64,000 nt of DNA from Rhodospirillaceae bacterium. GTDB taxonomy: Bacteria; Pseudomonadota; Alphaproteobacteria; DSM-16000; Inquilinaceae. A program made the translations under genes and the position numbers. Of this stretch, positions 16,011 through 27,867 are shown one piece after another; position 1 is the stretch's first letter, and each line of letters opens with the position of its first letter. The stretch lies in the NCBI GenBank assembly GCA_020638595.1, contig JACKIG010000009.1, forward strand, positions 62,001-126,000, read 5' to 3'. A model generated the notes under the pieces. That model was not told the origin of the DNA and searched no databases. It saw nothing but the letters and a program-made list of their open reading frames with translations.

Positions 16011-16221
16011 GGCTTTGCCGCCTTCCGCCTCGGGCGCAAGGTCCGGAGGTTCGCCGTCGCACACGCCTCTCGGGCTGGCTGCGGCGAATCGGCTTCGCCA
16101 CCGTGGCGATTACCGGTATATTTCACGGCCTTGCCGACGTTTCCCACGAGTGTAGCAGAAAAGCCGGGCAGGCAGGGGCAACCGCCAGCTGTCCCGAAAG
16201 CACGAAGCGAATGTTGCCATC

Positions 16222-17340
16222 ATGAAGCTGATCATTGAACGCGCGGCCCTCTTGAAGGCCCTGGCTCACGTCCAAAGCGTCGTCGAGCGCCGCAATACCA
16301 TTCCGATCCTCTCGCACGTGCTGATGCGCGCCGAAGGGGCCCAGCTGGCGCTGACCGCCACCGATCTCGATCTGGAGATCGTGGAATCGGTCGCCGCGGA
16401 AGTGTCGGTGGCGGGTGCCGCCACGGCAGCGGCCCACACCTTCTACGATATCGTCCGCAAGCTGCCCGAGGGCAGCCAGGTCGAGATCTCGGCCGTCGGC
16501 GACGGCGGCGCGCTGTCGCTGCGCGCCGGCCGGTCGAGCTTCCGGCTCGGCTCGCTGCCGGTGGACGACTTCCCCAACATCACCGCGGGGGAGCTGCCGC
16601 ACAGCTTCACGCTGGCGGCCCGGGACCTGCGCGCGATGGTGGACCGCGCCGGCTTCGCCGTCTCGACGGAAGAGACGCGCTATTACCTCAACGGCATCTT
16701 CCTGCATGCCGCCGCCAGCGACGGCGTGGCGACGCTGCGCGCGGTCGCCACCGACGGCCACCGGCTGGCGCGGGTGGAAATGCCGCTGCCGGAAGGGGCG
16801 GACGGCCTGCCGGGCGTCATCATCCCGCGCAAGACCGTGGGCGAGGTGCGCAAGCTGGTGGAAGACACCGCGGAGGATGTGCGCATCGCCCTCAGCGACA
16901 CCAAGATCTGCTTCTCGTTCGATTCGATCGTGCTGACCAGCAAGCTGATCGACGGCACCTTCCCCGACTACGAGAGGGTGATCCCCGTCGACAACGACAA
17001 GGTGATGGAGGTCGACAGCAAGCTGTTTGCCGAGGCGGTCGACCGGGTGTCCACCATCTCCAGCGAGAAGAGCCGGGCGGTGAAGCTCAGCCTGCAGGAC
17101 GGCATGCTGACGCTGTCGGCCACCGGTGCCGACAACGGCAGCGCCACGGAGGAGATCGAGGTCGGCTATGCCGCCGGGCCGCTGGAGATCGGCTTCAATT
17201 CCCGCTACCTGCTGGACATCACCAAGCAGATCGAGGGTGAAGGCGCGCGCTTCACCATGGCCGACGCCGCATCGCCGACCATCATCAGCGACGGCAGCGA
17301 TGCCAGCGCGCTCTACGTGCTGATGCCGATGCGGGTGTGA
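16222..17340 (+). CDS. dnaN: DNA polymerase III beta subunit (sliding clamp)
   Basis: The ring-shaped processivity clamp of replication. The 372-residue protein starts MKLIIERAALLKALAHVQSV, followed by RRNTIPILSHVLM, the canonical domain I beginning. DDFPNI near residue 114, the central ETRYYLNGIFLH, and the C-terminal ALYVLMPMRV, which closes the hydrophobic protein-binding cleft, are all present. It is the first gene of the dnaN-recF-gyrB series. A weak TTGCCG-N16-TAGCAG promoter-like pair lies in the 211 bp upstream. Confidence 0.98.
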   Translation: MKLIIERAALLKALAHVQSVVERRNTIPILSHVLMRAEGAQLALTATDLDLEIVESVAAEVSVAGAATAAAHTFYDIVRKLPEGSQVEISAVGDGGALSLRAGRSSFRLGSLPVDDFPNITAGELPHSFTLAARDLRAMVDRAGFAVSTEETRYYLNGIFLHAAASDGVATLRAVATDGHRLARVEMPLPEGADGLPGVIIPRKTVGEVRKLVEDTAEDVRIALSDTKICFSFDSIVLTSKLIDGTFPDYERVIPVDNDKVMEVDSKLFAEAVDRVSTISSEKSRAVKLSLQDGMLTLSATGADNGSATEEIEVGYAAGPLEIGFNSRYLLDITKQIEGEGARFTMADAASPTIISDGSDASALYVLMPMRV

Positions 17341-17398
17341 CGGGCCCCCCTTGACGGCAGCAGTCAGCAGCCGCGGGACCGACGGGGCCGCAGCCGGG

Positions 17399-18583
17399 AT
17401 GGGTGCCGCGGTGGCGGTGACACGGCTGAACCTTGCGGAGTTCCGCAACTACGAAAGCCTTCGGCTGGAGGTGGACGGCCGGCCCGTGGTGCTGACCGGC
17501 CCCAACGGCGCCGGCAAGACCAACCTGCTGGAGGCATTGTCCTTCCTTGCCCCCGGGCGCGGGCTGCGCCGCGCCGGGCTGACGGAGGTGGCGCGGCGGC
17601 CTGCCGGCACCGCCGCCGCGGCGCCCCCGGCCGCCCCGTGGGCCGTGTCCGCACGGCTGGCGCTGGCCGGTAGCGGCGGCGGGGTGACGATCGGTACGGG
17701 GCTGGACGGCGACGGTGCGGCCGTGCAGGCGCGCCGGGTGGTGCGCATCGACGGGCGCCCGGCGAAAAGCCAGACGGCGCTGGGCGACTGGCTGTCCGTC
17801 GCCTGGCTGACGCCGCAGATGGACCGGCTGTTCCTGGAGGGGCCGGGCGAACGCCGCCGGTTCCTGGACCGCCTGGCCTATGGGCTGGAGCCGGAACATG
17901 CGCGCCAGCTGTCGGAGTTCGACTCGGCGTTGCGGGAGCGCGGCCGCCTGCTGAAGGACCAGAGGGACAGCGGCCGCCCGGCCGACCCCCTCTGGCTGGA
18001 TGTGCTGGAGGAGCGCCTGGCCGGCAGCGCCGTGGCGGTCGCCGCAGCCCGGCGGGACTTCGTCCGGCGGCTGGCCGCCGCCATCGCCGCGGCAGGGGAC
18101 ACCGGCCCGTTCCCCCGGCCGCTGCTGTCGGTGGTGGGCACGCTGGAGCAGGCGCTGGACGGCGCGCCGGCGCTGGCGGTGGAGGACGCCTATCGCGGGC
18201 GGCTGAAGGTGGGGCGCCGGCAGGACATGGCCGCCGGGACGACGCTGGACGGGCCGCACCGCAGCGACATGGCGGTCGTCCACGCCGCCAACGGGCGCCC
18301 GGCCGCCGACTGTTCCACCGGGGAGCAGAAGGCCCTGCTGATCGCGCTGGTGCTGGCCCATGCGCGGCTGCTGGCGTCGGACCGGGGGGCGGTGCCGATC
18401 CTGCTTTTGGACGAGATTGCCGCCCATCTTGACCAGGCGCGGCGGACGGCCCTGTTCGCCGCGCTGTTGGGCCTGGGCGCCCAGGCCTGGCTCACGGGGA
18501 CGGACGGCGCCCTGTTCGGCGAGCTTGGGCAGGAGGCCCAGCATTTTTCCGTCCAGGACGGGCGGATCGGCGGTAAACTGTAA
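17399..18583 (+). CDS. recF: DNA replication and repair protein RecF
   Basis: An SMC-like ATPase that helps load RecA at gaps and stalled forks. It has Walker A GPNGAGKTNLLEALSFLAPGRG near residue 31, the signature STGEQKALLIALVLAHARLL, and Walker B ILLLDEIAAHLD. The N-terminus VTRLNLAEFRNYESL matches the family. The ATG at 17399 gives 394 residues; a TTG at 17351, 10 bp after dnaN, would add 16. A glycine/alanine/proline-rich insertion near residues 60-90 makes it longer than the roughly 360-residue norm. Confidence 0.95.
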   Translation: MGAAVAVTRLNLAEFRNYESLRLEVDGRPVVLTGPNGAGKTNLLEALSFLAPGRGLRRAGLTEVARRPAGTAAAAPPAAPWAVSARLALAGSGGGVTIGTGLDGDGAAVQARRVVRIDGRPAKSQTALGDWLSVAWLTPQMDRLFLEGPGERRRFLDRLAYGLEPEHARQLSEFDSALRERGRLLKDQRDSGRPADPLWLDVLEERLAGSAVAVAAARRDFVRRLAAAIAAAGDTGPFPRPLLSVVGTLEQALDGAPALAVEDAYRGRLKVGRRQDMAAGTTLDGPHRSDMAVVHAANGRPAADCSTGEQKALLIALVLAHARLLASDRGAVPILLLDEIAAHLDQARRTALFAALLGLGAQAWLTGTDGALFGELGQEAQHFSVQDGRIGGKL

Positions 18584-18608
18584 GTCTGCGAAAGAAGAGG
18601 CGACGACG

Positions 18609-21044
<2,436 letters not shown>

Positions 21045-21061
21045 CGGCGGCCAGCCCGCGG

Positions 21062-22897
21062 CTATGCCGCGCTGGCGGCCGGGTGATCGTCCTGGGCCGG
21101 TGCGGGTTGCGGATCGGCCGGCTGGACGTGTGACCGGATCGCCCGGAAGGCCGGGAAGATCACCGAAACGGTCGTCCCGACGTTCAGCGTGGTGTCGATC
21201 TCCAACCGGCCGCCATGCAGCTCCGTCAGCTGTTTGACCAGCACCAGCCCCAGGCCGACGCCGCTGCCGCTCTTGGAATAGCGGTTGTCCACCTGCTCGA
21301 ACGGCCGGAACAGGTCGGCCAGGCGCTCGTTCGGGATGCCGATGCCGGTGTCCGATACGGCGATCTCGACATCCCCGTCGGCACGCAGCGTGGCGGCCAC
21401 ATCGATCCTGCCGGTGGCGGGGGTGGCCTTCACGGCATTGTCCAGCAGGTTCAGGACGATCTGTTTCAGCGCCCGCCGGTCGGACTGCAATCCGGCCAGC
21501 GTCGGATCGACCCGCACGCCCAGGCGCAGGCTGCGGCATGTGCATCGCGGGCGGATCACCGTCTCCACCTCGGTCAGGATCGCGGCCAGGTCGTTGGGCT
21601 CGGGGGTCAGCTCAAGCCGGCCGCTGTCGATCTTGGCGAGGTCCAGGATGTCGTTGATCAGCTCCAGCAGATGCTGGCCGCTGACGTTGATGTCTGAGGC
21701 ATATTCCGCATAGCGCGTCATGTCGGCGTCGCCGAAGGGGCGATCGCGAATCAGCTCCGAGAACCCCAGGATGGCGTTCAGGGGCGTGCGCAGCTCGTGA
21801 CTCATCATGGCGAGAAAGCGCGATTTCGCGTTGTTGGCGGTCTCCGCCTCCCGGCGCGCCGATTCGGCCCGCTGTCTCGCCGTCTCCAGGTCCCGTGCCG
21901 TCAGCTCCAGCGCCTTGGCGTGCCGCTCGATCAGCCGCTTGGCCGCCGCTTGGCGGGCGCGGTGGCGGGCATTCAGGCAGATCAGGCCGGTGGCGGCCGC
22001 CCACAGCATCGCCCAGATGGCCGTCGGCCAGGCCGCCACGGCGGCGAGCGTCGGCCGCGGCGAGAGGGTGACGGCATGGAGCCCGTAGGATTGCAGCGGG
22101 TCGCCGACGACGATCATGGGGTCGCCATCGGGCACCAGCCGGGTGATGGCCTGCGTGGGGCCTTGGTCCCGCACGGCCTGCATGGTCGCGTCGGACAGCT
22201 GTTGTCCCGGTTCCAGCCCGCCGCCGGCCGTCACCAGGATCTGGCCGGCGTCGTTGACCAGGGCGACGATCTCGCCCGGCCGGTCGATGGACTGCCCGAA
22301 CAGCGCGGCCAGGTAGTCGACGTCCACCATGCTGGCGAACACGCCGATCAGCTCACCGTCGGCCGCCCGCACCGGCCGGCTGATTGCGAAATACCACCAG
22401 TCGCCGATGACGCGCGTCTTCAGCGGTGGGCTGACATAGATGTCCCCCGCCGCGCCTTCCAGCCACACCCGCACGAAATCGCGGTCGGACAGGTCGGCCG
22501 GGGGGCCATTGGCATTGTTGTACCAGCTGACCTCGATGGCGCCGCGCGCGTCGGTCAGCAGCACCGCGACCAGCTGCGGCATCGCCGCGATCACCCTGTC
22601 GAACCGCCCGTTCAGCCAGGTCCCCGGGATGATGCCCGCATCCCAGGCCGATTCGATTTCGGCAATCGTGTCGTCGAGGCTGATGGACATGCTTTGCAGG
22701 CTGCGCTCGGCCAGCTGCGCCATGATGGTGGCCGTCGCGTCGGCCCAGGCCCGGGCGATGTCGGCACGATGGTCGCGTTCGCGCAGCATCACGATCAGTG
22801 CGAGCGCCCCCAGCACCAGACCCACCGCGATGATCAGCAGGGTGCAGCGGCAGCGCGCAGCGATCTCGCCCCGGAGCGGGGTCATGAGTCGAACCAT
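21062..22897 (-). CDS. Membrane sensor histidine kinase (periplasmic PDC-type sensor, HisKA, HATPase)
   Basis: A 611-residue sensor kinase with one N-terminal helix (LLIIAVGLVLGALALIVML) and a second near 270, enclosing a periplasmic sensor. That sensor has WYFAISRPVRAADGELIGVF, typical of dCache/PDC folds that bind small molecules. A short coiled segment leads to the phosphorylated His in the H box MSHELRTPLN near 365, then the N box NLLDNAVKA, D box DTGIGIP, F box FEQVDNRYSKSG and G box GVGLGLVLVK. The ATG at 22897 was chosen over a TTG at 22915 and an ATG at 22885. No response regulator is adjacent; a close paralogue is encoded next to it. Confidence 0.9.
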   Translation of the reverse strand: MVRLMTPLRGEIAARCRCTLLIIAVGLVLGALALIVMLRERDHRADIARAWADATATIMAQLAERSLQSMSISLDDTIAEIESAWDAGIIPGTWLNGRFDRVIAAMPQLVAVLLTDARGAIEVSWYNNANGPPADLSDRDFVRVWLEGAAGDIYVSPPLKTRVIGDWWYFAISRPVRAADGELIGVFASMVDVDYLAALFGQSIDRPGEIVALVNDAGQILVTAGGGLEPGQQLSDATMQAVRDQGPTQAITRLVPDGDPMIVVGDPLQSYGLHAVTLSPRPTLAAVAAWPTAIWAMLWAAATGLICLNARHRARQAAAKRLIERHAKALELTARDLETARQRAESARREAETANNAKSRFLAMMSHELRTPLNAILGFSELIRDRPFGDADMTRYAEYASDINVSGQHLLELINDILDLAKIDSGRLELTPEPNDLAAILTEVETVIRPRCTCRSLRLGVRVDPTLAGLQSDRRALKQIVLNLLDNAVKATPATGRIDVAATLRADGDVEIAVSDTGIGIPNERLADLFRPFEQVDNRYSKSGSGVGLGLVLVKQLTELHGGRLEIDTTLNVGTTVSVIFPAFRAIRSHVQPADPQPAPAQDDHPAASAA

Positions 22898-23054
22898 CGG
22901 TCCATAGTGCGACAATTTTGAGAGGTTAAAGTTAAGAGTACGTTATGAATCGGCAGGCTTCGACGGGCCGGGGGCCGGGCCACGGGCCAGGGACTGCCGC
23001 CGGGGCGTCGCGAGCGCTATGGTCGGTCGGGGGACGGGATGGACGGGGCGGCCG

Positions 23055-24872
23055 TCAGGCCGCAGCCGTCGCCGAAGGGGGCGGGCAGGCCGACCTGGGC
23101 GTACCGGCCTGGCCGACGGACAGGATGGCCCGCTCGCGGGGCAGGATGACGGACACCCGGGTACCCTCGCCCGGCCGGCTTTCCACGGTCAGCGTACCGT
23201 TGTGCAGCTCCGTCAGCCGCTTGACGAGCACGAGCCCCAGGCCGACGCCGTAGTCGCTCTTGGCATAGCGGTTGTCGACCTGCTCGAACGGCTGGAACAA
23301 GCTGTCGAGCCGTTCGGGCGGAATGCCGATGCCCGAATCCACCACGGCGATCTCCACGGTGCCTTCGGGCCGCAGATGGGCTTGCGCCTCGACGGTGCCG
23401 GCGCGGTGCATCGCCTTCACGGCGTTGTCCACAAGGTTCAGCAGGATCTGCTTCATGCCCCGTCGGTCGGCGACGATGCCGGCCAGCTGTGCGTCGACGG
23501 CAACGGCGATGCGCACCCCCTTGGTGGCGCCGCGCGGGCCGACGACCGTCTGTACCTCCGCCAGCAGGGCTCTCAGGTCGACGGGCTGTGGATCCAGGTC
23601 CAGCCGGCCGCTGTCGATCTTGGCGAGGTCGAGGATATCGTTGATCAGGTCCAGCAGGTGCCGGCCGCTGGCGTGGATGTCTTCGGCATATTCGGCGTGG
23701 TGGGATGCATCGGACCCCGCGAAGGGCGGATCGCGAATCAGTTCCGCAAAGCCCAGGATCGCGTTCAGCGGCGTGCGTAGCTCGTGGCTCATCAACGCCA
23801 GAAAGCGCGATTTCGCCTGGTTCGCCGCCTCCGCCTCGATGCACGCCTGCTCGGCCCGGCCCTTGGCCGCTTGCAGGTCGCGCGCGACCGCTTCCAGCGC
23901 CCGGGCGTGCTGCTCGATCACCCGCTGGTCGTTGCGCTGGCGCGCCTGGTGGCGGGCATTCAACAGAATCAGCGCGATCGCCATCGCCCAGAGCGATGCC
24001 CAGGTGATGCCGGGTCCGATCATGGCCTCGGCCAAGGTCGCCCGGGGGGAGAGGGCCACGACGGACAGCCCATAGGGACTCAAGGTCCGCACGGAAACGA
24101 ACATGGCCTCGCCCCCGGAGTCAACGCGGGCCACCGTGGGCGTAGCATCCTGGCGGCCGAGCAATGCGGCCACAGCGTCGGGGAGGGTATCGCCCGGTGA
24201 CAGCTCGCTGCCCGCCGTCACCAGCAGTTGTCCCGCGCCGTTGGCCAGGGCGACCGCCTCGCCGGGCTCCTTGATCGGCTCCCTGTAGAGGGCTTCGAAG
24301 TAGTCGACCGAGACCAGCCCGGCCAGGACGCCGATCAGCGCCCCGTTGGCATCGCGGACCGGACGGCTGACCGCGAAATACCACCAGTCGCCGATGACGC
24401 GCGTCCGCAGGGGCTGGCTGACATAGTGGTCGGCCTCCAGCCCGTCCAGCCACACGTCGACATAGTCGCGGTCCGAAAGGTCCGCCGGCGGGCCGTTGGC
24501 CCCGTCGTACCAGCTGACGGATACCCAGCCCCGGTCGTCCGTCAGCAGGATGGCGACGATCTGCGGCAGCGCGTCGGCCGCCGCGCTGAAATGCCGGTTC
24601 AGCCAGTTTCCCGGCGGGCGGCGGAAATAGGACGCGGCCTTGATGTCGTCGGCGATCTCGTCAAGGCTGAGGGTGATGCTCTGCAGGCTGCGTTCGGCGA
24701 GATGGGCCATGACGTTGGCCGTGGCTTCGCTCCACCCGCTGGCGACTTCGTTGCGATGGTCCTGCTCGCGGACGGCGGCCGCCATGGCGACGGCCCCCAG
24801 CACAAGTCCGACCACCGCGATGAGCGCGATTGTTCTGATCGGATCGCACGGGTTTTGCGACTGTGGGCGCAT
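23055..24872 (-). CDS. Membrane sensor histidine kinase, paralogue of the neighbouring kinase
   Basis: A 605-residue sensor kinase with the same layout as the gene at 21062-22897: an N-terminal helix (IALIAVVGLVLGAVAMAAAV), a periplasmic PDC-like sensor with GDWWYFAVSRPVRDANGALIGV, a second helix near 265, the H box MSHELRTPLNAILGF near 363, the N box NLVDNAVKAM, D box DSGIGIPPERL, F box FEQVDNRYAKSDYG and G box GVGLGLVLVK. Many stretches are identical between the two, so this is a tandem duplication. The sensor loops differ enough to allow different ligands. The ATG at 24872 precedes a short basic tail. No response regulator or receiver domain is nearby. Confidence 0.9.
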   Translation of the reverse strand: MRPQSQNPCDPIRTIALIAVVGLVLGAVAMAAAVREQDHRNEVASGWSEATANVMAHLAERSLQSITLSLDEIADDIKAASYFRRPPGNWLNRHFSAAADALPQIVAILLTDDRGWVSVSWYDGANGPPADLSDRDYVDVWLDGLEADHYVSQPLRTRVIGDWWYFAVSRPVRDANGALIGVLAGLVSVDYFEALYREPIKEPGEAVALANGAGQLLVTAGSELSPGDTLPDAVAALLGRQDATPTVARVDSGGEAMFVSVRTLSPYGLSVVALSPRATLAEAMIGPGITWASLWAMAIALILLNARHQARQRNDQRVIEQHARALEAVARDLQAAKGRAEQACIEAEAANQAKSRFLALMSHELRTPLNAILGFAELIRDPPFAGSDASHHAEYAEDIHASGRHLLDLINDILDLAKIDSGRLDLDPQPVDLRALLAEVQTVVGPRGATKGVRIAVAVDAQLAGIVADRRGMKQILLNLVDNAVKAMHRAGTVEAQAHLRPEGTVEIAVVDSGIGIPPERLDSLFQPFEQVDNRYAKSDYGVGLGLVLVKRLTELHNGTLTVESRPGEGTRVSVILPRERAILSVGQAGTPRSACPPPSATAAA

Positions 24873-25021
24873 GAGCAGTAAGTTGCCGGATGTCCGGCAA
24901 TCGTACGCTGCGATAAGTTAAGGCTATATTATGCTCGCCTTAGGACGCCAGGTCGCTCCATGAAATCAGGAAATGTATGTCGCTGAATTCATTTTCAGCA
25001 GTCTAAACGATCCGTCCGGTG

Positions 25022-25732
25022 TCAGTGGATGCGCTTCGGCAGGTCGGCGATGGCCTGGTCGACCAGCGCGGCGGCCTGTGCTTCGTCCATCTGCTGGGCG
25101 ATCAGGTTGCCGGCGGCGGTAATGGCGACATCGACGGCGGCACCGCGCACCTCTGCCATGGCCTGCCGTTCCGCCTGGGCGATGCGGTCCATCGCCTGCT
25201 GCTCGCGCCTTTGCAGCTGCTCTTCCAGCGCCACTTCGGCGCGGGCGCGCAGCCGTTCCGCATCCTGGCGGGCATGCTCGATGATCTGGCGAGCTTCGTC
25301 CATGGCATCGCGCTGCTTGCGCTGGAAGGTGGCCAGGGCCGCCTGCGCTTCCTCGCGCAGCCGGTGGGCTTCTTCCAGTTCGTTGCGGATGCGTTCGGCC
25401 CGGCTGTCCAGCCCGCCGATGATCGCGCGCTTGGCCGGCTTCCAGAGCAGCGCGATCAGCACGATCAGCGCGCCGGCCAACAGCAGCTCTGGCCCCAGGA
25501 ACGGCTCGGCGTGTTCGCCCCCGTGCTGGTCCAGGTCGTGCTCGACTTCGGCGATCAGGCCGTCTTCGCCGCCGGCGGGCGCGGTGTCCGCGTGTGCCGG
25601 GGCGTCGGCGGCGGTGGCGCCTTCGGTGCCCTGTTCCGTCCCGGCCTCGGTGCCGTGTTCCGTCCCGGCTTCAGTGCCGTGTTCCGTCTCGGCGGCGGTG
25701 TCGGCCTGGGCGACTTGCCATCCGTCCATCAA
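25022..25732 (-). CDS. atpF: ATP synthase F0 subunit b, with a repetitive acidic N-terminal extension
   Basis: The peripheral-stalk b subunit that links the F0 rotor housing to F1. The membrane anchor is LLLAGALIVLIALLWKPAKR near residues 83-102, followed by a long amphipathic coiled coil to the C-terminal KRIH. The length of 236 is well above the usual 160-190 residues. The extra N-terminal part contains three copies of a TEHGTEAG-type octapeptide and is rich in Ala, Asp and Glu. Its ATG overlaps the stop of the b' gene as ATGA, so the start is well supported and the extension is translated if coupling operates. It is the last gene of the F0 operon. Confidence 0.92.
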   Translation of the reverse strand: MMDGWQVAQADTAAETEHGTEAGTEHGTEAGTEQGTEGATAADAPAHADTAPAGGEDGLIAEVEHDLDQHGGEHAEPFLGPELLLAGALIVLIALLWKPAKRAIIGGLDSRAERIRNELEEAHRLREEAQAALATFQRKQRDAMDEARQIIEHARQDAERLRARAEVALEEQLQRREQQAMDRIAQAERQAMAEVRGAAVDVAITAAGNLIAQQMDEAQAAALVDQAIADLPKRIH

Positions 25733-26220
25733 CCCGCATCCTTCAGCACGTCATCGACCGCGCGCGTGGCCGCCTGCGCGTCGGGCGCCTTGCCCAGCAG
25801 CTTCTGTGCAACCTCGCGCGCAACGTCCACGGCGATCTCCCGCACATGGGCCTTGGCTTCGTCGCGGGCCTTGCCGATCCGCGATTCCGCCGCCTCGACC
25901 TTCTTGGCCAGGTCCTGTCCGAAAGCGGACTGCCGGTCCGCCGCCTTCTTGGCGATTTCCTGGTTCGTCTCGGCGATGATCCCCGCCGCGTCGCTGCGCG
26001 CCTTGGCCAACTCCGCCTCGTAGGCGGCGACCATCTGGTCGGTTTCGGCCTTCAACGCCCGCGCCCGCTCAAGATCGTGGCTGATCTGCGTGGACCGGGC
26101 CTCAAGCACCTCGGCGATCCGCGGCAGCGCCACCCGCGACATCAGCAGGTAGAGCACCACGAACACGATCGCCAGCCAGACGATCTGCGGCGCGAAATAG
26201 GTAGGATCGAACTGCGGCAT
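25729..26220 (-). CDS. atpG: ATP synthase F0 subunit b'
   Basis: The second, diverged stalk subunit, found in alphaproteobacteria and phototrophs, which forms a b/b' heterodimer. The 163-residue protein begins MPQFDPTYFAPQIVWLAIVF, the b' hallmark, with one membrane helix near 12-30 and then a charged coiled coil with LEARSTQISHDLERARALK. It lies between atpE and atpF in the standard alphaproteobacterial order. Many annotators use atpG (or atpF2) for this b' gene; it is not the F1 gamma subunit. Confidence 0.94.
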   Translation of the reverse strand: MPQFDPTYFAPQIVWLAIVFVVLYLLMSRVALPRIAEVLEARSTQISHDLERARALKAETDQMVAAYEAELAKARSDAAGIIAETNQEIAKKAADRQSAFGQDLAKKVEAAESRIGKARDEAKAHVREIAVDVAREVAQKLLGKAPDAQAATRAVDDVLKDAG

Positions 26221-26322
26221 GCGCGGGTCCCCCGGACGCCCTTACCAGCAACGGGGACGCATCGGCAAAAGACGGCCGAAGAAAAGGTGCGTCCCCGCGG
26301 TCCCAGGCCTGAACCGCCGGGC

Positions 26323-26556
26323 TCAGGCGAACAGGGCGATCAGGCCGATGATCAGGGCGAACAGCGCGATGGCCTCGGTAACGGCGAAGCCGATCCAGAT
26401 GCTGGCGCCGATGTCGTCCTTGGCCGCCGGATTGCGGGCCAGTGCGGAGATGTAGCTGGACCACACATTGCCGACGCCGATGCCGGCACCGATCATGCCG
26501 ATGGCGGCCAGACCAGCACCGATCGTCTGTCCAGCGGTGGCGATTGCCTGTTCCAT
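26323..26556 (-). CDS. atpE: ATP synthase F0 subunit c
   Basis: A 77-residue two-helix proteolipid forming the proton-driven c ring. Helix 1 contains GAGLAAIGMIGAGIGVGNV, the glycine-rich packing motif. The polar loop is ARNPAAKDDI, and helix 2 contains GFAVTEAIALFALI, where the glutamate is the proton carrier. Glu rather than Asp at this place indicates proton use, and no sodium-site residues are evident. Confidence 0.97.
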   Translation of the reverse strand: MEQAIATAGQTIGAGLAAIGMIGAGIGVGNVWSSYISALARNPAAKDDIGASIWIGFAVTEAIALFALIIGLIALFA

Positions 26557-26639
26557 TGTCCGATTCCTTCCTCGGGTCCTTCAGGGGCGATGGGGGCGAA
26601 GGCCATCCCTTCGCCCGGGGTGGGTGTATGCCTCTCGGG

Positions 26640-27353
26640 TCAGTGCATGTGCAATGCGTCGTTGAGGTACACGCAACTCAAAATAGTGAAGATGTACGCC
26701 TGGAGTACGGCGATGAACAGCTCCAGCGCCGACAGCGGCACCAGGAACACGAACGGCACGATCCCGGCGATGCCCAGGGCCGGCACGAAACCGGCGATGA
26801 CCTTCAGCAGCACGTGGCCCACGGTCATGTTGGCGAACAACCGGACCGACAGGCTGATCGGCCGCGACAGGTACGACACGATCTCCACCGGGATCAGGAT
26901 GACGGCGGTCCACAGCGGGGCCCCATGCGGGAAGAACATGCGCAGATAGTGCAGGCCGTGGGTGGCGAAACCGATGATCGTCACCGCGATGAAGATGAAC
27001 GCCGCCAGCGCAAACGTCACGACGATATGGCTGGTGACGGTAAACCCGCCCGGAATCATCCCGAAGACGTTGCAGAACAGGATGAACATGAACAGGGTGA
27101 AGATGAACGGGAAGTACTTGCGCCCGCCCGATCCGACATTGTCGCGTATCATATTCGCGATGACGTCGTAGAAGATCTCGGCCAGCGACTGCATGCGCGT
27201 CGGCACCAGGGCACGGCCGCGCATGCTGGCCATCAGGAACACGGTCACGGCCACGGCCGAAATCACCATCCATAGCGAAGAATTGGTGAAAGCCACGGCC
27301 GATTCGCCACCAACGAGGGGCTGAACCTGGAATTGCTCGACCGGCGATGCCAC
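26640..27353 (-). CDS. atpB: ATP synthase F0 subunit a
   Basis: The membrane stator subunit that provides the two proton half-channels. The 237-residue protein has about six helices. The essential arginine lies in SLSVRLFANMTVGHVLLKVI near residue 175, and the last helix LELFIAVLQAYIFTILSCVY near 210-230 contains the conserved Gln. It starts at a GTG (27353) with AGAGGTGAC upstream, 10 bp after atpI. It is followed by atpE after 83 bp. Confidence 0.96.
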   Translation of the reverse strand: MASPVEQFQVQPLVGGESAVAFTNSSLWMVISAVAVTVFLMASMRGRALVPTRMQSLAEIFYDVIANMIRDNVGSGGRKYFPFIFTLFMFILFCNVFGMIPGGFTVTSHIVVTFALAAFIFIAVTIIGFATHGLHYLRMFFPHGAPLWTAVILIPVEIVSYLSRPISLSVRLFANMTVGHVLLKVIAGFVPALGIAGIVPFVFLVPLSALELFIAVLQAYIFTILSCVYLNDALHMH

Positions 27354-27362
27354 GCGTCACCT

Positions 27363-27755
27363 CTATGTGTCGTCTGCGCGCCCGGGGCTTTCGCCGCCGT
27401 CCGCGCGTCGCCGCTCCCTTGCCCGGCGTTCCAGTTCCTGCGCCGTGCGGTAGACGTTCAGGAAACCGGCGCAACAGCCGACAATGAAGAACACGATCAA
27501 CAACCAAGGCTTGGTCCCGAACCAATGATCCAGACCCAAGCCGATACCCGCGCCGACCACCACCGCCGCCGCCAGCTCCACCGCGATGCGCAGGCCCGCC
27601 GCCATGCCTTCGCCGCGATCGTCCGACGCAGGCGCGTGGCCGGCCTTGCGGGCCTGGCGTGCCTCCGCCTCGGCCAGTCGCCGCTCGAAATCCCTTGATC
27701 CGGGTTCTGGACTTCCGGTCTCAGGACCACGATCCGCAGGGGATGTGGGCGGCAT
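27363..27755 (-). CDS. atpI: ATP synthase accessory protein AtpI (AtpZ/AtpI family)
   Basis: A 130-residue protein with two hydrophobic helices (VELAAAVVVGAGIGLGLDHW and LLIVFFIVGCCAGFLNVYR) after a charged N-terminal region. AtpI homologues help c-ring assembly and magnesium or calcium uptake linked to ATP synthase. Position as first gene of the F0 set and the G-x-G-x-G-x-D-H-W-F-G-T motif in helix 1 support the call. Transcription probably starts from the promoter at 27839-27867. Confidence 0.9.
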   Translation of the reverse strand: MPPTSPADRGPETGSPEPGSRDFERRLAEAEARQARKAGHAPASDDRGEGMAAGLRIAVELAAAVVVGAGIGLGLDHWFGTKPWLLIVFFIVGCCAGFLNVYRTAQELERRARERRRADGGESPGRADDT

Positions 27756-27838
27756 TGTCTGTCCGACGGCCTGGGTGGCCTTGACCTACGGTGCAAGCCG
27801 GTTCGGATGCCGGGAACCGGCCCCCGAAGCGCGGCGCA

Positions 27839-27867
27839 ACTTAGTGACACGGGTAACGGACTGTCAA
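27839..27867 (-). promoter_or_regulatory. Probable promoter of the F0 ATP synthase operon
   Basis: On the minus strand, TTGACA (complement of 27862-27867) and CTAAGT (complement of 27839-27844) are 17 bp apart. The -35 overlaps the smc stop codon, and the start of atpI is 84 bp downstream. Confidence 0.5.
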
